Positions 22,010 to 33,184 of a stretch of DNA of 64,000 bases are shown one piece after another. How positions within the stretch are numbered: position 1 is the first letter of the stretch; each line of letters begins with the position of its first letter. The notes beneath the pieces were generated by a model. It ran no database searches. It saw only the letters and a program-made list of their open reading frames with translations, and was not told the origin of the DNA. The stretch lies in the NCBI RefSeq assembly GCF_040954645.1, contig NC_092804.1:151909108-151973107 (forward strand), read 5' to 3'. Both the position numbers and the translations under genes were made by a program. Origin of the DNA: Diabrotica undecimpunctata (Eukaryota; Arthropoda; Insecta; Coleoptera; Chrysomelidae).

Positions 22010-22984
22010 TTTCGAAAAGCTACTCCCTTCATAGTCTTAATAGAAATTAAAATAAGAATCGGTTATTGTTAATAAGGGCAGCTATTGCTATATTTTCTCA
22101 ATACTAGTAGGCACACGTAAAAGTCTTACACAACATACACAACATTTTTAGCGGCAGACTCTATTAAAATACATATTTTGTTTGAGCCGCTCATGCTGTA
22201 TTTTGTTAATTTTTTGATTTGCTACACCGTTTCAATTGCGAAAAGTATTGCGAAAGGTATTTTCCTGAATACCAAGAATCACAAATCTCAGTATGATTTG
22301 TGACCATTTAACAAAATAATTTAATGGTATACCTCAATCAATCTTATTATAATGTTTATGCTGAATCTATGCTTAAATTGGTAAATCAAAAAAGGTTTAT
22401 TATTTATAACAGTGTAGTCTTCATGACTTTATCTAGCTTTACGTTTTACTTAAAGGGCTGCATCTGTACGGACATAAAATTATCATAATTCAGCTTTCAA
22501 ATATAGGTAACATCCTACTGTAGCGAACAATAGATTATAAAGCTCCTCAACTGCACAAAATATCCTCATTTCTTAGGATAACAATAGGAGGCACAAAGTA
22601 GGTAAATAAATTCGTAATGGTGGTTAACATGACAAAAGAGACGCTGTCACACATTGTGTTTCCCATTTTGAGATTTCGCCAAGTATGTTCAGCGGTTTGT
22701 AAAGCACGTTGTCTCTCATACCAAACTATCTAGCCAGAAATTCTCTTGTCTCTTGTCTTTCACGCACAACTCACAAATAATCCGTGCAATTTACTAAGCT
22801 GGCATGTGAACAGAGGTGAAAGAACAAAGATCAGCTTTTTAAATCCGCTTTAAAATAATGACTCAACTTTTACTTTAGCAGACTAAAATATTGTCAACAT
22901 TTTAAAAAAACAATAAAATTAAAATCATTTTAAATTGTATTTTCATTTGTTCATTCTAGACGATTTTAAATTATTATTCCCCAA
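22010..22984. other. No gene recognised
   Basis: AT-rich sequence without long frames; no transposon ends found. Confidence 0.45.
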
Positions 22985-23830
22985 CACTTCAGAAATCGTT
23001 CTCAAAATACAAAACAATAATAAATTAAACAAATTTTTGTTTTTTTTTAATTATTAAAAAACTCTTTTAATTAATTTAATTTTATGTGACCAAATGATAT
23101 TAACAATTCAGACATATTGACAGACATGAAAACATTTGTTACTTAAGAATACCCGTCAGAAAAATCATAGCAAGTGATTTGTCTTTAAGATAACCACATA
23201 CAATGATCACAGTAAAATTCTCCTGTTATATCCCATAGTAAATCATGAGGAAAACACATCAAGATACTACCGACATAGTAAGTAAGTGATATTTTCTTTT
23301 TATTTATTTCCTCTTTTAATATGGGTGACGAGATCTTACTAAATTCTACCAAGGATTTGTGACGCAGTTAATTTCATTAAATATAATTAGAGCCGCTTCT
23401 TGGATTTTTCTCTTTTTACCTTTGTTTTTCAGGACTAGGTATACTTGAATCTTTTCGTTAAACTCTATGTTCATTTTCCAATGCGTGTTTACGTATTTAA
23501 AATCTATCAAATTCTTTATTTTTAATATAAGATTAATGTTCTATTATTCTAACATTTAATGATCATAAAGTTTCACCAAAATAAAAATGCTTGCATTCCC
23601 AGGGTATTTTATAAATACAATTATTTGTCCCTTCCTGTTCATTGCTAGGTTAAGTTTTAGATAAAATACATCCCAATGTGTTTGTTGTTTTAAATGTTGA
23701 ATTTATTTCCTACCCTTTTAAGTTATTTTTATATTCCTTTTATGTATGGTATTATTATTTTCCTCGTATTAACTATTCTTGTGAATGTTATAGTATCTTG
23801 TTCTAAGTTGTAACGTTATAAACGTCACAT
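22985..23830 (-). pseudogene. Penelope-like fragment, lineage A, reversed
   Basis: Colinear with the left arm of the PLE at 13888-14606: shared blocks include TCAGAAATCGTTCTCAAAATA, TGACAGACAT, ATCCCATAGTAAAT, CCTCTTTTAATATGGGT and TAATTAGAGCCGCTTCTT. Read on the minus strand it continues inward (about 23560-23830) into the C-terminal GIY-YIG region (TGTATTTATAAAATACCCTG and on, coding YKIP) in a broken frame. No RT is left. Confidence 0.75.
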
Positions 23831-24299
23831 TATTGTTAATTTATATTTAAATAATTATTTTATTTTAATTTCTTTATTTAATTATTAATATCTTTATCTC
23901 CAGTTTAATTTTTACTATTTTTTATTTCAAAAAGTAGTTGGCGCCCTCTGTCTTTCTTTTCTCTCTTTCTGTCCCGATAGTGATACAGTAGCTGTACCAC
24001 TAATGAGCTGAGACCAGGAAACTAATATGAAGGAAAAATAGAAAAGCTAAAAAAAAACAAACAGCCAAAAATGAAAAAAAAAAGTGCAAATACAAGCAAT
24101 AACCGGGGTTTAATAAGGATATCAAGAACATTTGTTGGAGTTTCGCAACTGTATATAAACATTGTTAAAATAGTAACAGACTTTTTGCTTGTTTTGATTA
24201 TTCCCGTATAGTAAGCCAAAATTTTGCTTCCAAAATTCCAGACACTATCAAACAATAAACGGTTGTCATACAATGTTGCCATATATAGGTCTTTTATTA
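23831..24299. other. No gene recognised
   Basis: AT-rich spacer; the polypyrimidine patch at 23940-23975 is the only notable composition. Confidence 0.4.
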
Positions 24300-24577
24300 A
24301 TACATTTTAGCTCAACGGCAGATATGATTTGGTATCTTTGTAAACCCATCTTAATGGCATACATCCTAGTATCCAGTTTACGATGGAGGTGGAAACTGAT
24401 TCATCCCTACCATTTCTCGACGTTATCATAAAGAAAAATTAATTCCAAGGTTTTCATTACTGTGTTTATCGAAAACCCACCCATAGCAATCGTTACTTGC
24501 ATGACAACTCTCATCATTCCCCTTCACAAATTAATTCAGTTATTAATACGCTGGTCTCCAGATTAATACGCCTTTAC

Positions 24578-24650
24578 GATGATGCAAATAGACCCCCTGA
24601 GCTCTCTAGTTTAAAACAAGCCCTCATCCAAAATGGTTACTGGGAAAATC
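24578..24650 (+). repeat. 73-bp target-site duplication, left copy
   Basis: Begins GATGATGCAAATAGACCCCC and ends GGTTACTGGGAAAATC. Identical over 73 bp with 25955-26027. The duplicated sequence is Penelope-like, so it marks where the RTE element entered. The identity implies a recent insertion. Confidence 0.9.
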
Positions 24651-25954
24651 CATTACTCTGTTAGCATCTGCGTATAAGATCTTCGGCAATGTATTATCTG
24701 AAAGACTTAAACATTTTACAAAGGATATTGTTGGTCAATATCAATGCGGATTTACTGCTGGAAAGTCAACTACACATCAAATTCAAGCACATAGGCAGAT
24801 TCTAGAAAAGTCACTAGAATATAACATAGAAACACACCATCTCTTCGTTGACTTCAAAGCAGCCTATGACAGTGTGAAAAGAACTGCATTATATAATGCA
24901 ATGATAGACTTTGGGATCCCACCTAAGTTAGTTAAGTTGACCCACCTAACAATGCAAAACGTAAGCTCATGCGTTAGAATTGAAGGAGAAAACTCTACGT
25001 TCTTTGACATTAATAATGGTCTAAGACAGGGGGACGCGTTGGCGTGTCTGCTCTTTAATATTGCCTTGGAAAAGGCAATCAGACAATTAAATATTAGAAT
25101 GAATGGAACTATTTTTAATAGATCGACGCAAATTCTCGCATTCGCTGACGATATAGTTATAGTGGGCAGAAGTATGAGAGACATGGTGCAGTGTTTTACA
25201 AGGCTTGCGGACGCAGCAAGTGAATTAGGACTTGTGGTAAACGAGGAAAAAACCAAATATATGTTGGTTTCTAAAAACCCTCGAAATATCCAAGAAATAA
25301 TTCAAATTAACAACCATACCTTTGAGCAAGTCAAAGAATTTACATATCTTGGATCGCTAGTAAACGCAACAAACACGACAAGCGACGAAATAAAAAGACG
25401 CATAGCAATAGCAAACAGAACTGTTCACGGCCTCCGGAGACATTTAAAAAATAAAAATATAAAACGTGCACTAAAGCTTAATATATACAGGACCTTAATA
25501 AGACCAGTTTTGATATATGGGGCTGAAACGTGGATCTTATCTCAAAATGATAAAAGACTTCTTGGTATTTTTGAGAGAAAAATTCTTAGAAAGATTTTTG
25601 GGGCCGTAAATGAAAATGGGCTATGGCGTCGAAGATACAACTTTGAACTGTATCAGTTATACACCGATCCAGATATTGTGAAGTTTGTTAAAGTGCAGAG
25701 ACTTAGATGGGCTGGACACATTGCTAGGATGTCAGATGACGAATACACGAAGAGATTAACATTTTCACAACCAGAGGGCACAAGAAGCAGAGGACGACCA
25801 CGAATGAGATGGATTGATGATGTGGAAGAAGACCTACAGATTCTAGGGGTTAGAAGATGGAGGGAAGTTGTCAGGAATCGACAGGAGTGGCGACTTCTTT
25901 GTGAGCAGGCCAAGATCCACAACGGATTGTCGAGCCACTTATGATGATGATGAT
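24651..25954 (+). mobile_element. RTE-type non-LTR insertion
   Basis: 1.3 kb inserted between two copies of a 73-bp Penelope sequence. 5' truncated, 3' end a short GATGAT microsatellite tail that merges with the target (which also starts GATGAT). Confidence 0.88.
24652..25944 (+). CDS. RTE-type LINE reverse transcriptase, 5' truncated but open
   Basis: The frame is open from the first full codon of the insertion (24652) to TGA at 25942-25944, 430 codons. The first internal Met is at 24874, so the frame has no start of its own. Motifs: YKIFGNVLSERL, QCGFTAGKSTTHQ, motif A LFVDFKAAYDSV, GLRQGDALACLLFNIALE, motif C FADDIVIVG (about 25141), KYMLVSK, FTYLGSLVN, then the C-terminal GAETWILSQNDKRLL and LRWAGHIARM segments ending RRWREVVRNRQEWR. 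The endonuclease half is missing. The (ATG)n tail after the stop fits RTE, whose 3' ends are short tandem repeats. No stop or frame change is seen, so it is young, though unable to retrotranspose alone. Confidence 0.9.
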   Translation: MTLLASAYKIFGNVLSERLKHFTKDIVGQYQCGFTAGKSTTHQIQAHRQILEKSLEYNIETHHLFVDFKAAYDSVKRTALYNAMIDFGIPPKLVKLTHLTMQNVSSCVRIEGENSTFFDINNGLRQGDALACLLFNIALEKAIRQLNIRMNGTIFNRSTQILAFADDIVIVGRSMRDMVQCFTRLADAASELGLVVNEEKTKYMLVSKNPRNIQEIIQINNHTFEQVKEFTYLGSLVNATNTTSDEIKRRIAIANRTVHGLRRHLKNKNIKRALKLNIYRTLIRPVLIYGAETWILSQNDKRLLGIFERKILRKIFGAVNENGLWRRRYNFELYQLYTDPDIVKFVKVQRLRWAGHIARMSDDEYTKRLTFSQPEGTRSRGRPRMRWIDDVEEDLQILGVRRWREVVRNRQEWRLLCEQAKIHNGLSSHL

Positions 25955-26027
25955 GATGATGCAAATAGACCCCCTGAGCTCTCTAGTTTAAAACAAGCCC
26001 TCATCCAAAATGGTTACTGGGAAAATC
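25955..26027 (+). repeat. 73-bp target-site duplication, right copy
   Basis: Identical to 24578-24650; the Penelope-like element resumes after it. Confidence 0.9.
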
Positions 26028-26234
26028 ATATCAATATGAGCATCCACATACATCAATTAATCACTTAATCTTAACTCAAAGACTCAGACCGTCATCACAC
26101 GAAAGCTTATCTTCCTTACATCAAAGGTTTCACTGACAAAATTAATAAATTTCTAAAATCAAGAAAAATAAAGACAATATTTACCCCCCAACAAAAAATT
26201 TCATCTCTTGTCCGATAAATCAAGAAAAACATTC

Positions 26235-26500
26235 CAAATGAATAACATGGAGTTTATGAAATTTTTTGTGCAGACTACCCCCGATCCTATATAGGCCAAA
26301 CAAATCGTAGACTCCAAAGAAGAATTTATGAACATTCCATTTCTGTTCGCAATTTCGACTCAATTAGAGCTCTAGGTCAATACCATCTTCATACAGGTCA
26401 CAAAATTAATTTTGAAAGCTTCAGAACCATAGCCCCCATCCGCTTCAACTGTCTCAAGAAAAGAGATAACGGCATGCGGTTACCTTCGACTTGAAGACCT
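26235..26500 (+). pseudogene. GIY-YIG endonuclease domain of Penelope-like element B
   Basis: Readable as GVYEIFCADYPRSYIGQTNR followed by LQRRIYEHSISVR and a His/Asn-containing tail (HLHTGHKINF). These are the GIY-type start, the YIG motif, the Arg and the Glu-His of the nuclease. Stops occur just before (about 26215 and 26247) and after (about 26457), so this is a relic. The domain is the element's target-cutting nuclease. Confidence 0.8.
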
Positions 26501-26830
26501 CTCATAAAGAAAATACCATCCGTTCCACCCGTCAATCAAAATCCTACTGTCAGAAATGTTCACCCCCGCGCCAATCCCTGCGCCAATTACCACGCTAACC
26601 CCCACGCCAACCACCACTCAAACCACGTCACCATCGACGGTATAAATGAACCGTCCTTTATATCCAGCATCAGTAATGCTTTGATTAGTTATCAGTATAG
26701 TAACGTTTGGGAGCTCTTGTGACTGAGACTTTGGAAGCCCTGAAGAAGGCATCGCCCTCTTATCTCGCTATCCTTTAATCAGCGGGCTGCTTATACGAGA
26801 TCTTGGACTTTTTCAAGTTATTCTCCATGG

Positions 26831-28305
26831 TAGCCATTTTAGGGGCAGCTGGGTGTGACTTAATACCAAGATAAAATCCATTTAACTAATTTTCGAAGAA
26901 GGAGAGTCACAGTACACAGCATCCAACCGCTCTTTGATTTCGCTGAGCGATTTCCATTGTAAAAACAAGAATAAAATCACCAATACTATGTACGTTCTTT
27001 TTGACTTGCTACACACAATATTTGTATTGTCATGTAGTTAAATAAATACTCTACTCTACTCTACTCTAACCAATATTGCGCTTTTCCAATTTTTTTAAAA
27101 TCGTCGTACACCATCGCTTTCACACGTGGTCAAAACAAAACTACGAGTTAGATTCGAATCAAATTTTGACATTAGCTGTCTACTAGAATGTACTACATTA
27201 TAGTAAATATCAAGTGAAATAGTGGCGCAATCGGATAGTAACGCTAAGTACTTATCGGACAGCTTAGATTTAGTTGCCAATTACAACCAAATTGACATTA
27301 GAATCAATACTAGATAATACATAATTATGTTTTTTTCCTAATATAATAAGTCTATATATGGTTCATAATAATTAATTTTGTCTGACATAAATTTTGTCTG
27401 AAATAAATGATAATCATAGAAACTGTACCTCTATGAACTAGACAATAGTTAATATTTTTGTGTCAAAATTAATGTGTGTTATATGGTTGAGCAAACTTTC
27501 ATCAACAAAAGGGTACAATTATTATTTACAAAATTAGTCGTTTCTGCACACAACGTAAAAGGTCAGCAAATTTCATTTTCAACCCTTATTCTCCTACCCT
27601 CACTAAATCACCAACGGGTCCGTGATATTTCAAGATAAAACTTGAACTCATTATTACTTTTTCGGTCGGCACAATTTATTTTCCCAGAAAACGTATCGCC
27701 TCAATACTACGGAGAAGAAGTTTATTCAAAATTAGATCAGTTAAGGAAGTTTTGTTGGATGTTTTATTTCAAAAATGATTCATTGCATCTTTTTTCAAAA
27801 ATAAATAATTAGAAAACTTCTCGGTGATATAGTTAGTGAACTACACGAGAGTGTTCCGCATCCAATTACTACTATACATAATACTGGACCTTGTGTGATG
27901 GTTTGCCGGTTATATAATAACAAAGTAATTTTAAATTTTCGATAGTGTCGTCTAAAAACCCCAATATAAAAAAGTATATAGATATAATAATTATGATTTT
28001 ATGTGAATCAATATCCTAGACTTTAAATAATGTAGTGGGTGTGTTATATTTAAATCAAGTGGTCGCACCATTTTATTTTACATAACTGGTTGCTTGGCCT
28101 ATTATGTAAGCCACTCAAATAAGAATGTCTTGTCGTAATCAGTGCAGATTTTTCCGTTAAAATTAATGTGGAATCCTTAGTACTTTAAAATATTCATTTA
28201 TTGACTTAAAAAATATAATAATATGTTACAACAAAATACAATTATTATTATTTAGAAAAAGAATTAAAAAATTATATACTTATCAAGAACAAATTACTTA
28301 ACTAT
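26831..28305. other. No gene recognised; (TCTAC)n at about 27045-27067
   Basis: AT-rich. TCTAC is repeated about four times near 27045 after AAATAAATA, like the tail of a non-LTR or PLE copy. A 61-codon minus-strand frame at 27095-27280 has no recognisable features and is not called. Confidence 0.4.
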
Positions 28306-28309
28306 ATAT

Positions 28310-28740
28310 TTCAAAATCCTTGCTTGAACTAAAGAAATATTGCATAATATTGCACTGTAAACAAATATGTGCCGTCACTACATGTTCCTTACATGCTGGT
28401 TAATTGCAACATTGACAGATCATTGTAATATTGTTCAATTTTTTTTTCTTCCACACTTAATACATTTTCCTCTCCGTTTGTTTTAATTCTGTAATTTCTA
28501 TTGGCTTTTCATCGGACCTATATGTTCGAAGAAAGGGCTTTATGTCTAATGATTTTGTGATTTTGGCTCTCATGTACAGATGTGGCATCATAAGACTCAG
28601 ATAAATTTTCAAGAAAAACTCTTCGATTCTCACATCTGTATGGGTTGCATTATAAATCACATTTGAATTTATGCCAGCAATATTTAGTAATCGGTTAAAA
28701 ATTACCAAAGGCCAACGTTTGGTCATTGTGGGTTTATCTG
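28310..28740 (-). pseudogene. piggyBac-type transposase C-terminal remnant
   Basis: The minus-strand frame KRWPLVIFNRLLNIAGINS at about 28670-28726 matches the conserved end of the piggyBac catalytic domain, and a CIKCGR motif starting near 28458 begins the cysteine-rich domain, which then decays. The rest of the element is missing. It is a different subfamily from the piggyBac at 36751-39227. Confidence 0.7.
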
Positions 28741-28744
28741 TCTA

Positions 28745-30845
28745 GGACTCCTTGGCATCTTTTTCTGTAGATACTTGTCTTTGGCGTCGTACCTACTTTC
28801 CTGATTGGCTGTCTTCGGCAACCAACCGGCTAGATCCTAATCAGATGTTCGATGAGTCGGTATTTTGATCTGTATATCCTCTGTATCCACTTCTTGGAGA
28901 GGATGTCCCTGGTCTTTAGGAGCCTTCTTGTGGCTTAGTGGAAGAAGTACCTTGTCGTATTCTTAGTCACCTATCTTAGTGATATTGGTTTTTACCAGTA
29001 TTTGACTCAGTATTTGACTGAGTCTTTTGATTGGATCCTGTTCCTCCTATTATGAGTTTGACTACTGGTAGATTTTTTCTGCGTAGACATGATGCATTGC
29101 GTCTTTTGGGTATTGATCTTGATTTTCTTTTTCCGTGAATTCTGTGATTCTTCCTAGGTGGTTCTTGATGTTTTGGACTATCCTTCTGTCGTCTTTTTTT
29201 GTTGCGTAAATTGCCGTAGCAGGCTGTACTTTTTCTTGCGTCTGTTGGTAAGTCTGAAACAAAAATATTATATAAAATGGGTGAGATTATACAGCTTCGA
29301 GGCATCCCTTACTGGATTTGTTGAATTCTTGACATCTTTTAATCGGCTAAAACTTAAAAAGTTCTATTAGTTAAATATGTGTCGAATATTTTAACTAAGT
29401 AGTGAGGTAATCTAGCTCTGTCCATCTTGTAGATGAGGGTTTTCTTTCAGATCGTGTCGTATGCCTTCTCGATGTCTAGTATGGCCATTTCTGTCTTCTG
29501 TTTTCTGTTGAATCTGATCTTCGAGTCCCTGATGACTCTTGCTGGATGATTAATTTGAATGAAATTCAAATTAATCCTCCTGAATGATCCTTCTTCTGTC
29601 TGCATGTATTGTCAGTCGTCTGTAGATGATTTTCTCTAGGATTTTTCCTATTGTTCTCAGTAGTATTATTGGTCTGTAGCTTTCCGGTCTTCTTCGGTCC
29701 TTCCTTGGTTTTAGCAGAGGGATGATCTTAGTATGTTTCCAGTTGTTCGGAAAATGTGCTTTTTCTAGTCAAAACTTGTAGATGTAGTAGAGTTGCACTA
29801 CTATCTTTTTTGGCAGTTCCTTGAGAGCTATGTTGTGGATTCCTTCGACTCCTGGAGCTCTGCTTCCTTTTATTCTTCTGATTAATTTAGCAACTTCTGT
29901 TAAATTTATGTAGTCTTCTTCCTCTATTAAAATTAATTTTTTTTTTCCTTTTGTACTCTGTGTTGACCTCCTCGATGGTTCTTGCATCCGAAATGTTTTC
30001 GTTATGCCTGTGTGTTGCTGTCACTTTTCTTGCAATTGCATTGACTTTTTCTTGGGTTTCGAAGTGTGTTCCCTCGTCATCTATTATTTGCGTCATCTTC
30101 TGTTTTCGTCTCTTCTTGGTCTTGAGCATTTTTCATACGTTTCCCTATTTTTTTTATTTTCCTGATGTTGATGTGCCACTTGTTTTTGGTGAGACTCTTA
30201 AGTCTTATTCTTATTTCTTCGGATAGTTCGTCTTCGTCATCTTTAAACTCCTGCCTTCTTGTCGTTTTAAATGCTCTTCTGGCCCTTCATTTCTTTTTTC
30301 TGCTCGTTCATTTATTTCTTTTAACTCGTTTGTTATATCAGTGCCATATTATTCAATATTTCCTAGGGATGTTGACTTTCATGGCCTGCTTAATTTTTCT
30401 TGTTATTTTTACACTTTTTCCCTTCTACTTCTTCAATTAATTGAAACTCTCTCTTCATTTCCATTTACTTTAGCTCTCTTCTGTGGTTAAGCCAGTTTGC
30501 TTTCTTCCATTTCCATCTTTCTACTGGTTTAAGTGTTGGAAGGTCGATTCTTGACCACATTCTTTCTGTCACTGGTTTGTAGTCGGAGCTGCATTCGTAG
30601 TGAGTTGTTACATATTCTATGATAACACCTTTGGTGATGAATAAGTTCAACGTGGAGTTGTTGTGTCTTGGATTAGGGTTGATCCTTGTTGGTTCATCTG
30701 GTGCGAATAACATCTTGTCTTTGTCTTTACAGTATCTTAGTAGATTTATTCCGTCTGTTATGATTTCGTGGCATTCCCATGCTATATAACGTGCATTGAA
30801 GTCTACTGCTATGACTTCGGTCTCTGCTGAGTTCATCATAGCATC
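28745..30845 (-). pseudogene. Jockey-like LINE (endonuclease and RT), decayed
   Basis: On the minus strand, from right to left: endonuclease piece VDFNARYIAWE with DEPTRINPNPRHNNSTLNLF (30839-30465), a linker, then the start of RT with LIRRIKGSRAPGVEGIHNIALKELP (about 29880-29790), PLLKPRKDRRRPESYRPI (about 29710-29660) and ISPILYNIFVSDLPTDA (about 29290-29235). Stops and frame changes separate all pieces; the YADD motif is not recognisable. Family placement from motif order. Confidence 0.7.
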
Positions 30846-31164
30846 TATTTCTTTCAGAGCTAGATTGTTCCTTCACTACTGTAAATAGAAACAATGTTAG
30901 TAATACCTACTTTGATAACTACGTTTTTAAAATATTGTGTAATACCACCTGGTTCAATTCGATGGTATTTTGGAATTTGGATTATCTCTTCTGTCATGTT
31001 GAGTGTTTATTATGTGTGATCCGGATTTTTCCTTATTAATATCTCCCTAAGTTCGTGTATTCTTAGTCTCGTCGAGAATATATTGAGTTGGAGTATCTTC
31101 AGATGTGTAAGTAGCATTGTAGAGCTCTTTGTATTTTAGGAAAATCTTTGCATGTTCTGCAAAT

Positions 31165-31800
31165 GACTTCTCTCTATTCGGATTGCCGAATATAGGCCTC
31201 TCCTAATTCTCGCCATTCATCTCTGTTGTTTGTAAGACGTTTCCACATTGGTCCCGCAGTTCTTTTAATATCGTCGCTCCAGCGCATTTACAGTCTTTCT
31301 CGTAGTCTTTTGGCTTTATATGGCCGCCAATTCCCGATTTCGTTATTTCATCGGCCATCCTTAAGACGTTTGTTATTTTCAGTCTATTTCCATTTCAGTT
31401 TAGCTGCCTGTTCTACAGCATCTTTTACTTTTGTTTTATTACGAATGTCTTCATTGGTTTTATGGTGTTTGGGTGAGATACCCAGCATTTGTCATTCCAT
31501 AGCTCTCTATGTATTTCTGATCTTCTTCATGTTTATTTTAGTGAATGTCCAGTTTTGCGCTCCATATGTAAGTACAGGTAGGATACAAGAATTAAACACT
31601 TTGGTTCGCAGTATTTGAGGTATATTTTTATTTTTAAGTACATATGAGAGTCTTTCGAATGCTGTTCATCTCATTTTTACACGTCTGCTTATTTTGGTAG
31701 TCTGATTTTCTTTTCTTACCTTGACATTTTAACCCAGAAATGTATATTCATCTACGTGTTCTATCTCTATCCCTTGGATGTTTATTATAGGTTTGTGATA
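31165..31800 (-). pseudogene. RTE-like LINE, 3' fragment
   Basis: Minus-strand remains of the C-terminal end: WSDDIKRTAGPMWKRLTNNR then DEWRELGEAYIRQSE followed by a stop near 31185, a stretch seen at the end of RTE-type ORFs. Further upstream (31500-31800) short RT C-terminal pieces can be read in shifting frames. Catalytic motifs are not included. Confidence 0.65.
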
Positions 31801-31899
31801 CCATTGTTTATCATATATTTGAGGTTTAGCACATGTTTATAATTTGTTTGTTCGTTTATCATTGTTTATCATATGTTTGAGATGACAAACCTATGACAA

Positions 31900-32864
31900 A
31901 AAGTAAAATATATCCAGTTAAAACTTACTTTGAATTAAGTAGAAATGGATGACAAACGTAAAATAAGGATAAAGTATATATCTTAAGAAATATAAGACAC
32001 TGGATACAATAAAGAACTTATACGGGTCGTGGAAGATGTCATGTATTAAAACTTGTAATCGTTAGCATTCAATAGTTTTAACAGAGTGTTTTTAAGAATG
32101 TCAATGCATCGATTTTTATTTATGATTGTTAAAAATTATCATCACGTCACGTCGCTTGCTTTAATTAAACCGCCTTTACAACAGACCTATTGTAATAGTC
32201 ATTTGCCATAGTCCAATGACAAATATTTTAAAAAATGTAACTTTAAATATTAAAATAATAACAGGAAACACTAGCATCCATTTTAGCATACACCAACGAA
32301 CAAAGTGTCTTTCGAAAAATACTTTCCAACATTTTAATTTCCCCATAAATCTTCTTAGCGTCCTTACACAGGTAAGTATTTATCCAGGAAGTCATTTACT
32401 TTATGTAAATTACCGTTTTTTAAGATAAAACGAAACTGCATAAGTAAACTAGTTGATAACTGTATCCGGTCTTTATTTTATGGTCCTTCGCCGCGGCCAG
32501 TTCGGAACCGGAAGCAACCGAAGAAGTGACCTCTGCACGCGGCGGTGTGATTACTTCCTCTCAGGGACCGCACTATTCAAAATGAGCGCTGGACTGAACC
32601 GCAAATTTACTAGTTTGAGAACATGAGGGTGTATGCCTAGTTTGTTGGATTTCTTCAAGCGGTAAAATAGGTTTAGTTGTTGACAAACAGTTTGTTCTAT
32701 ATTAAATTTGAAGTAAAATTAATTAAATCAACACATTAACAATGTAAAATAGATTAAATGCAAATTCATTCAAAATCTAGTTTCTAATTATCATTATGTT
32801 ATATAGTTATTGGTAATATACAGGTATAAAAATGCTTATTGCTACTGAAATGAACTTAATTACT
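31900..32864. other. No gene recognised; GC-rich patch at 32480-32600
   Basis: AT-rich except for 32480-32600, which is locally GC- and CpG-rich (CCTTCGCCGCGGCCAG and on). No open frame or RNA structure could be assigned to it. Confidence 0.4.
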
Positions 32865-33110
32865 ATTTAAATGGGAATAAGCCACAATTAAAGGTTAAAG
32901 TACGTTTATTGACGTTTTAATTTCCACTTCGGAAATTGTTCTTAAAATACAAACATTACCCAAGTAATTTACTAATGTTTGTGTTTTGAGAACGATTTCC
33001 GAAGTGGAAATTGAAACGTCAATAAATATACTTTAACCTTTAATTGTGGCTTATTCCCATTTAAATAGTAATTATTTAACATGCCACAAGCAAATAGCTT
33101 CTGAAATAAA
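32865..33110. repeat. Two Penelope lineage-A ends facing each other (short palindrome)
   Basis: 32865-32962 (minus sense) and 32978-33076 (plus sense) are inverted copies sharing GGGAATAAGCCACAATTAAA, CAATAA(A)...CTTTAACCTTTAA and GGAAATTGAAACGTCAATAA. The right copy continues to about 33105 with the same tail as 16346-16436. The spacer is about 15 bp. No coding sequence is present, so this is a pair of element ends only. Confidence 0.75.
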
Positions 33111-33184
33111 CTTATAAACGGAATTTGCCGTATTAGTAAATAATAAAAATTAATTTACTAATTCAGATACATATTTTAGATTTA

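Larger units (their letters stand above)
24300..26830 (+). mobile_element. Penelope-like element, lineage B, copy 2, split by an RTE insertion
   Basis: The left piece (24300-24650) carries the late RT region (HPSIQF, VYRKPTH). The right piece (26028-26830) carries the endonuclease and a 3' region. Between them sits an RTE LINE with 73-bp target duplications. Only the C-terminal third of the ORF is present. The 3' region at 26560-26640 is C-rich with repeated CCACGCCAACC-like units, and 26710-26780 (GCCCTGAAGAAGGCATCGCC) is a small hairpin typical of PLE/LINE 3' ends. Confidence 0.75.

Noticed and set aside
25653..25964. Minus-strand frame beginning with seven histidines
   Set aside because: Shadow of the RTE reading frame; the His run is the reverse of the (ATG)n tail.
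26725..26750. CTGAAGAAGGCATCGCC in Penelope B as a hammerhead
   Set aside because: CTGAAGA and a GGC/GCC hairpin occur, but no GAAA follows the hairpin, and helix I and III cannot be formed.
27095..27280. 61-codon minus-strand frame as a small gene
   Set aside because: No recognisable motif, no splice or start context, length expected by chance.
29555..29585. ATTAATTTGAAT-GAA-ATTCAAATTAAT hairpin in the Jockey relic
   Set aside because: A perfect 12-bp stem, but AT-rich and within a decayed LINE; likely a small local inversion or chance, with no function to suggest.
32480..32600. GC/CpG-rich patch as a possible promoter or CpG island
   Set aside because: Too short, no exon or transcription-start motif follows on either strand.
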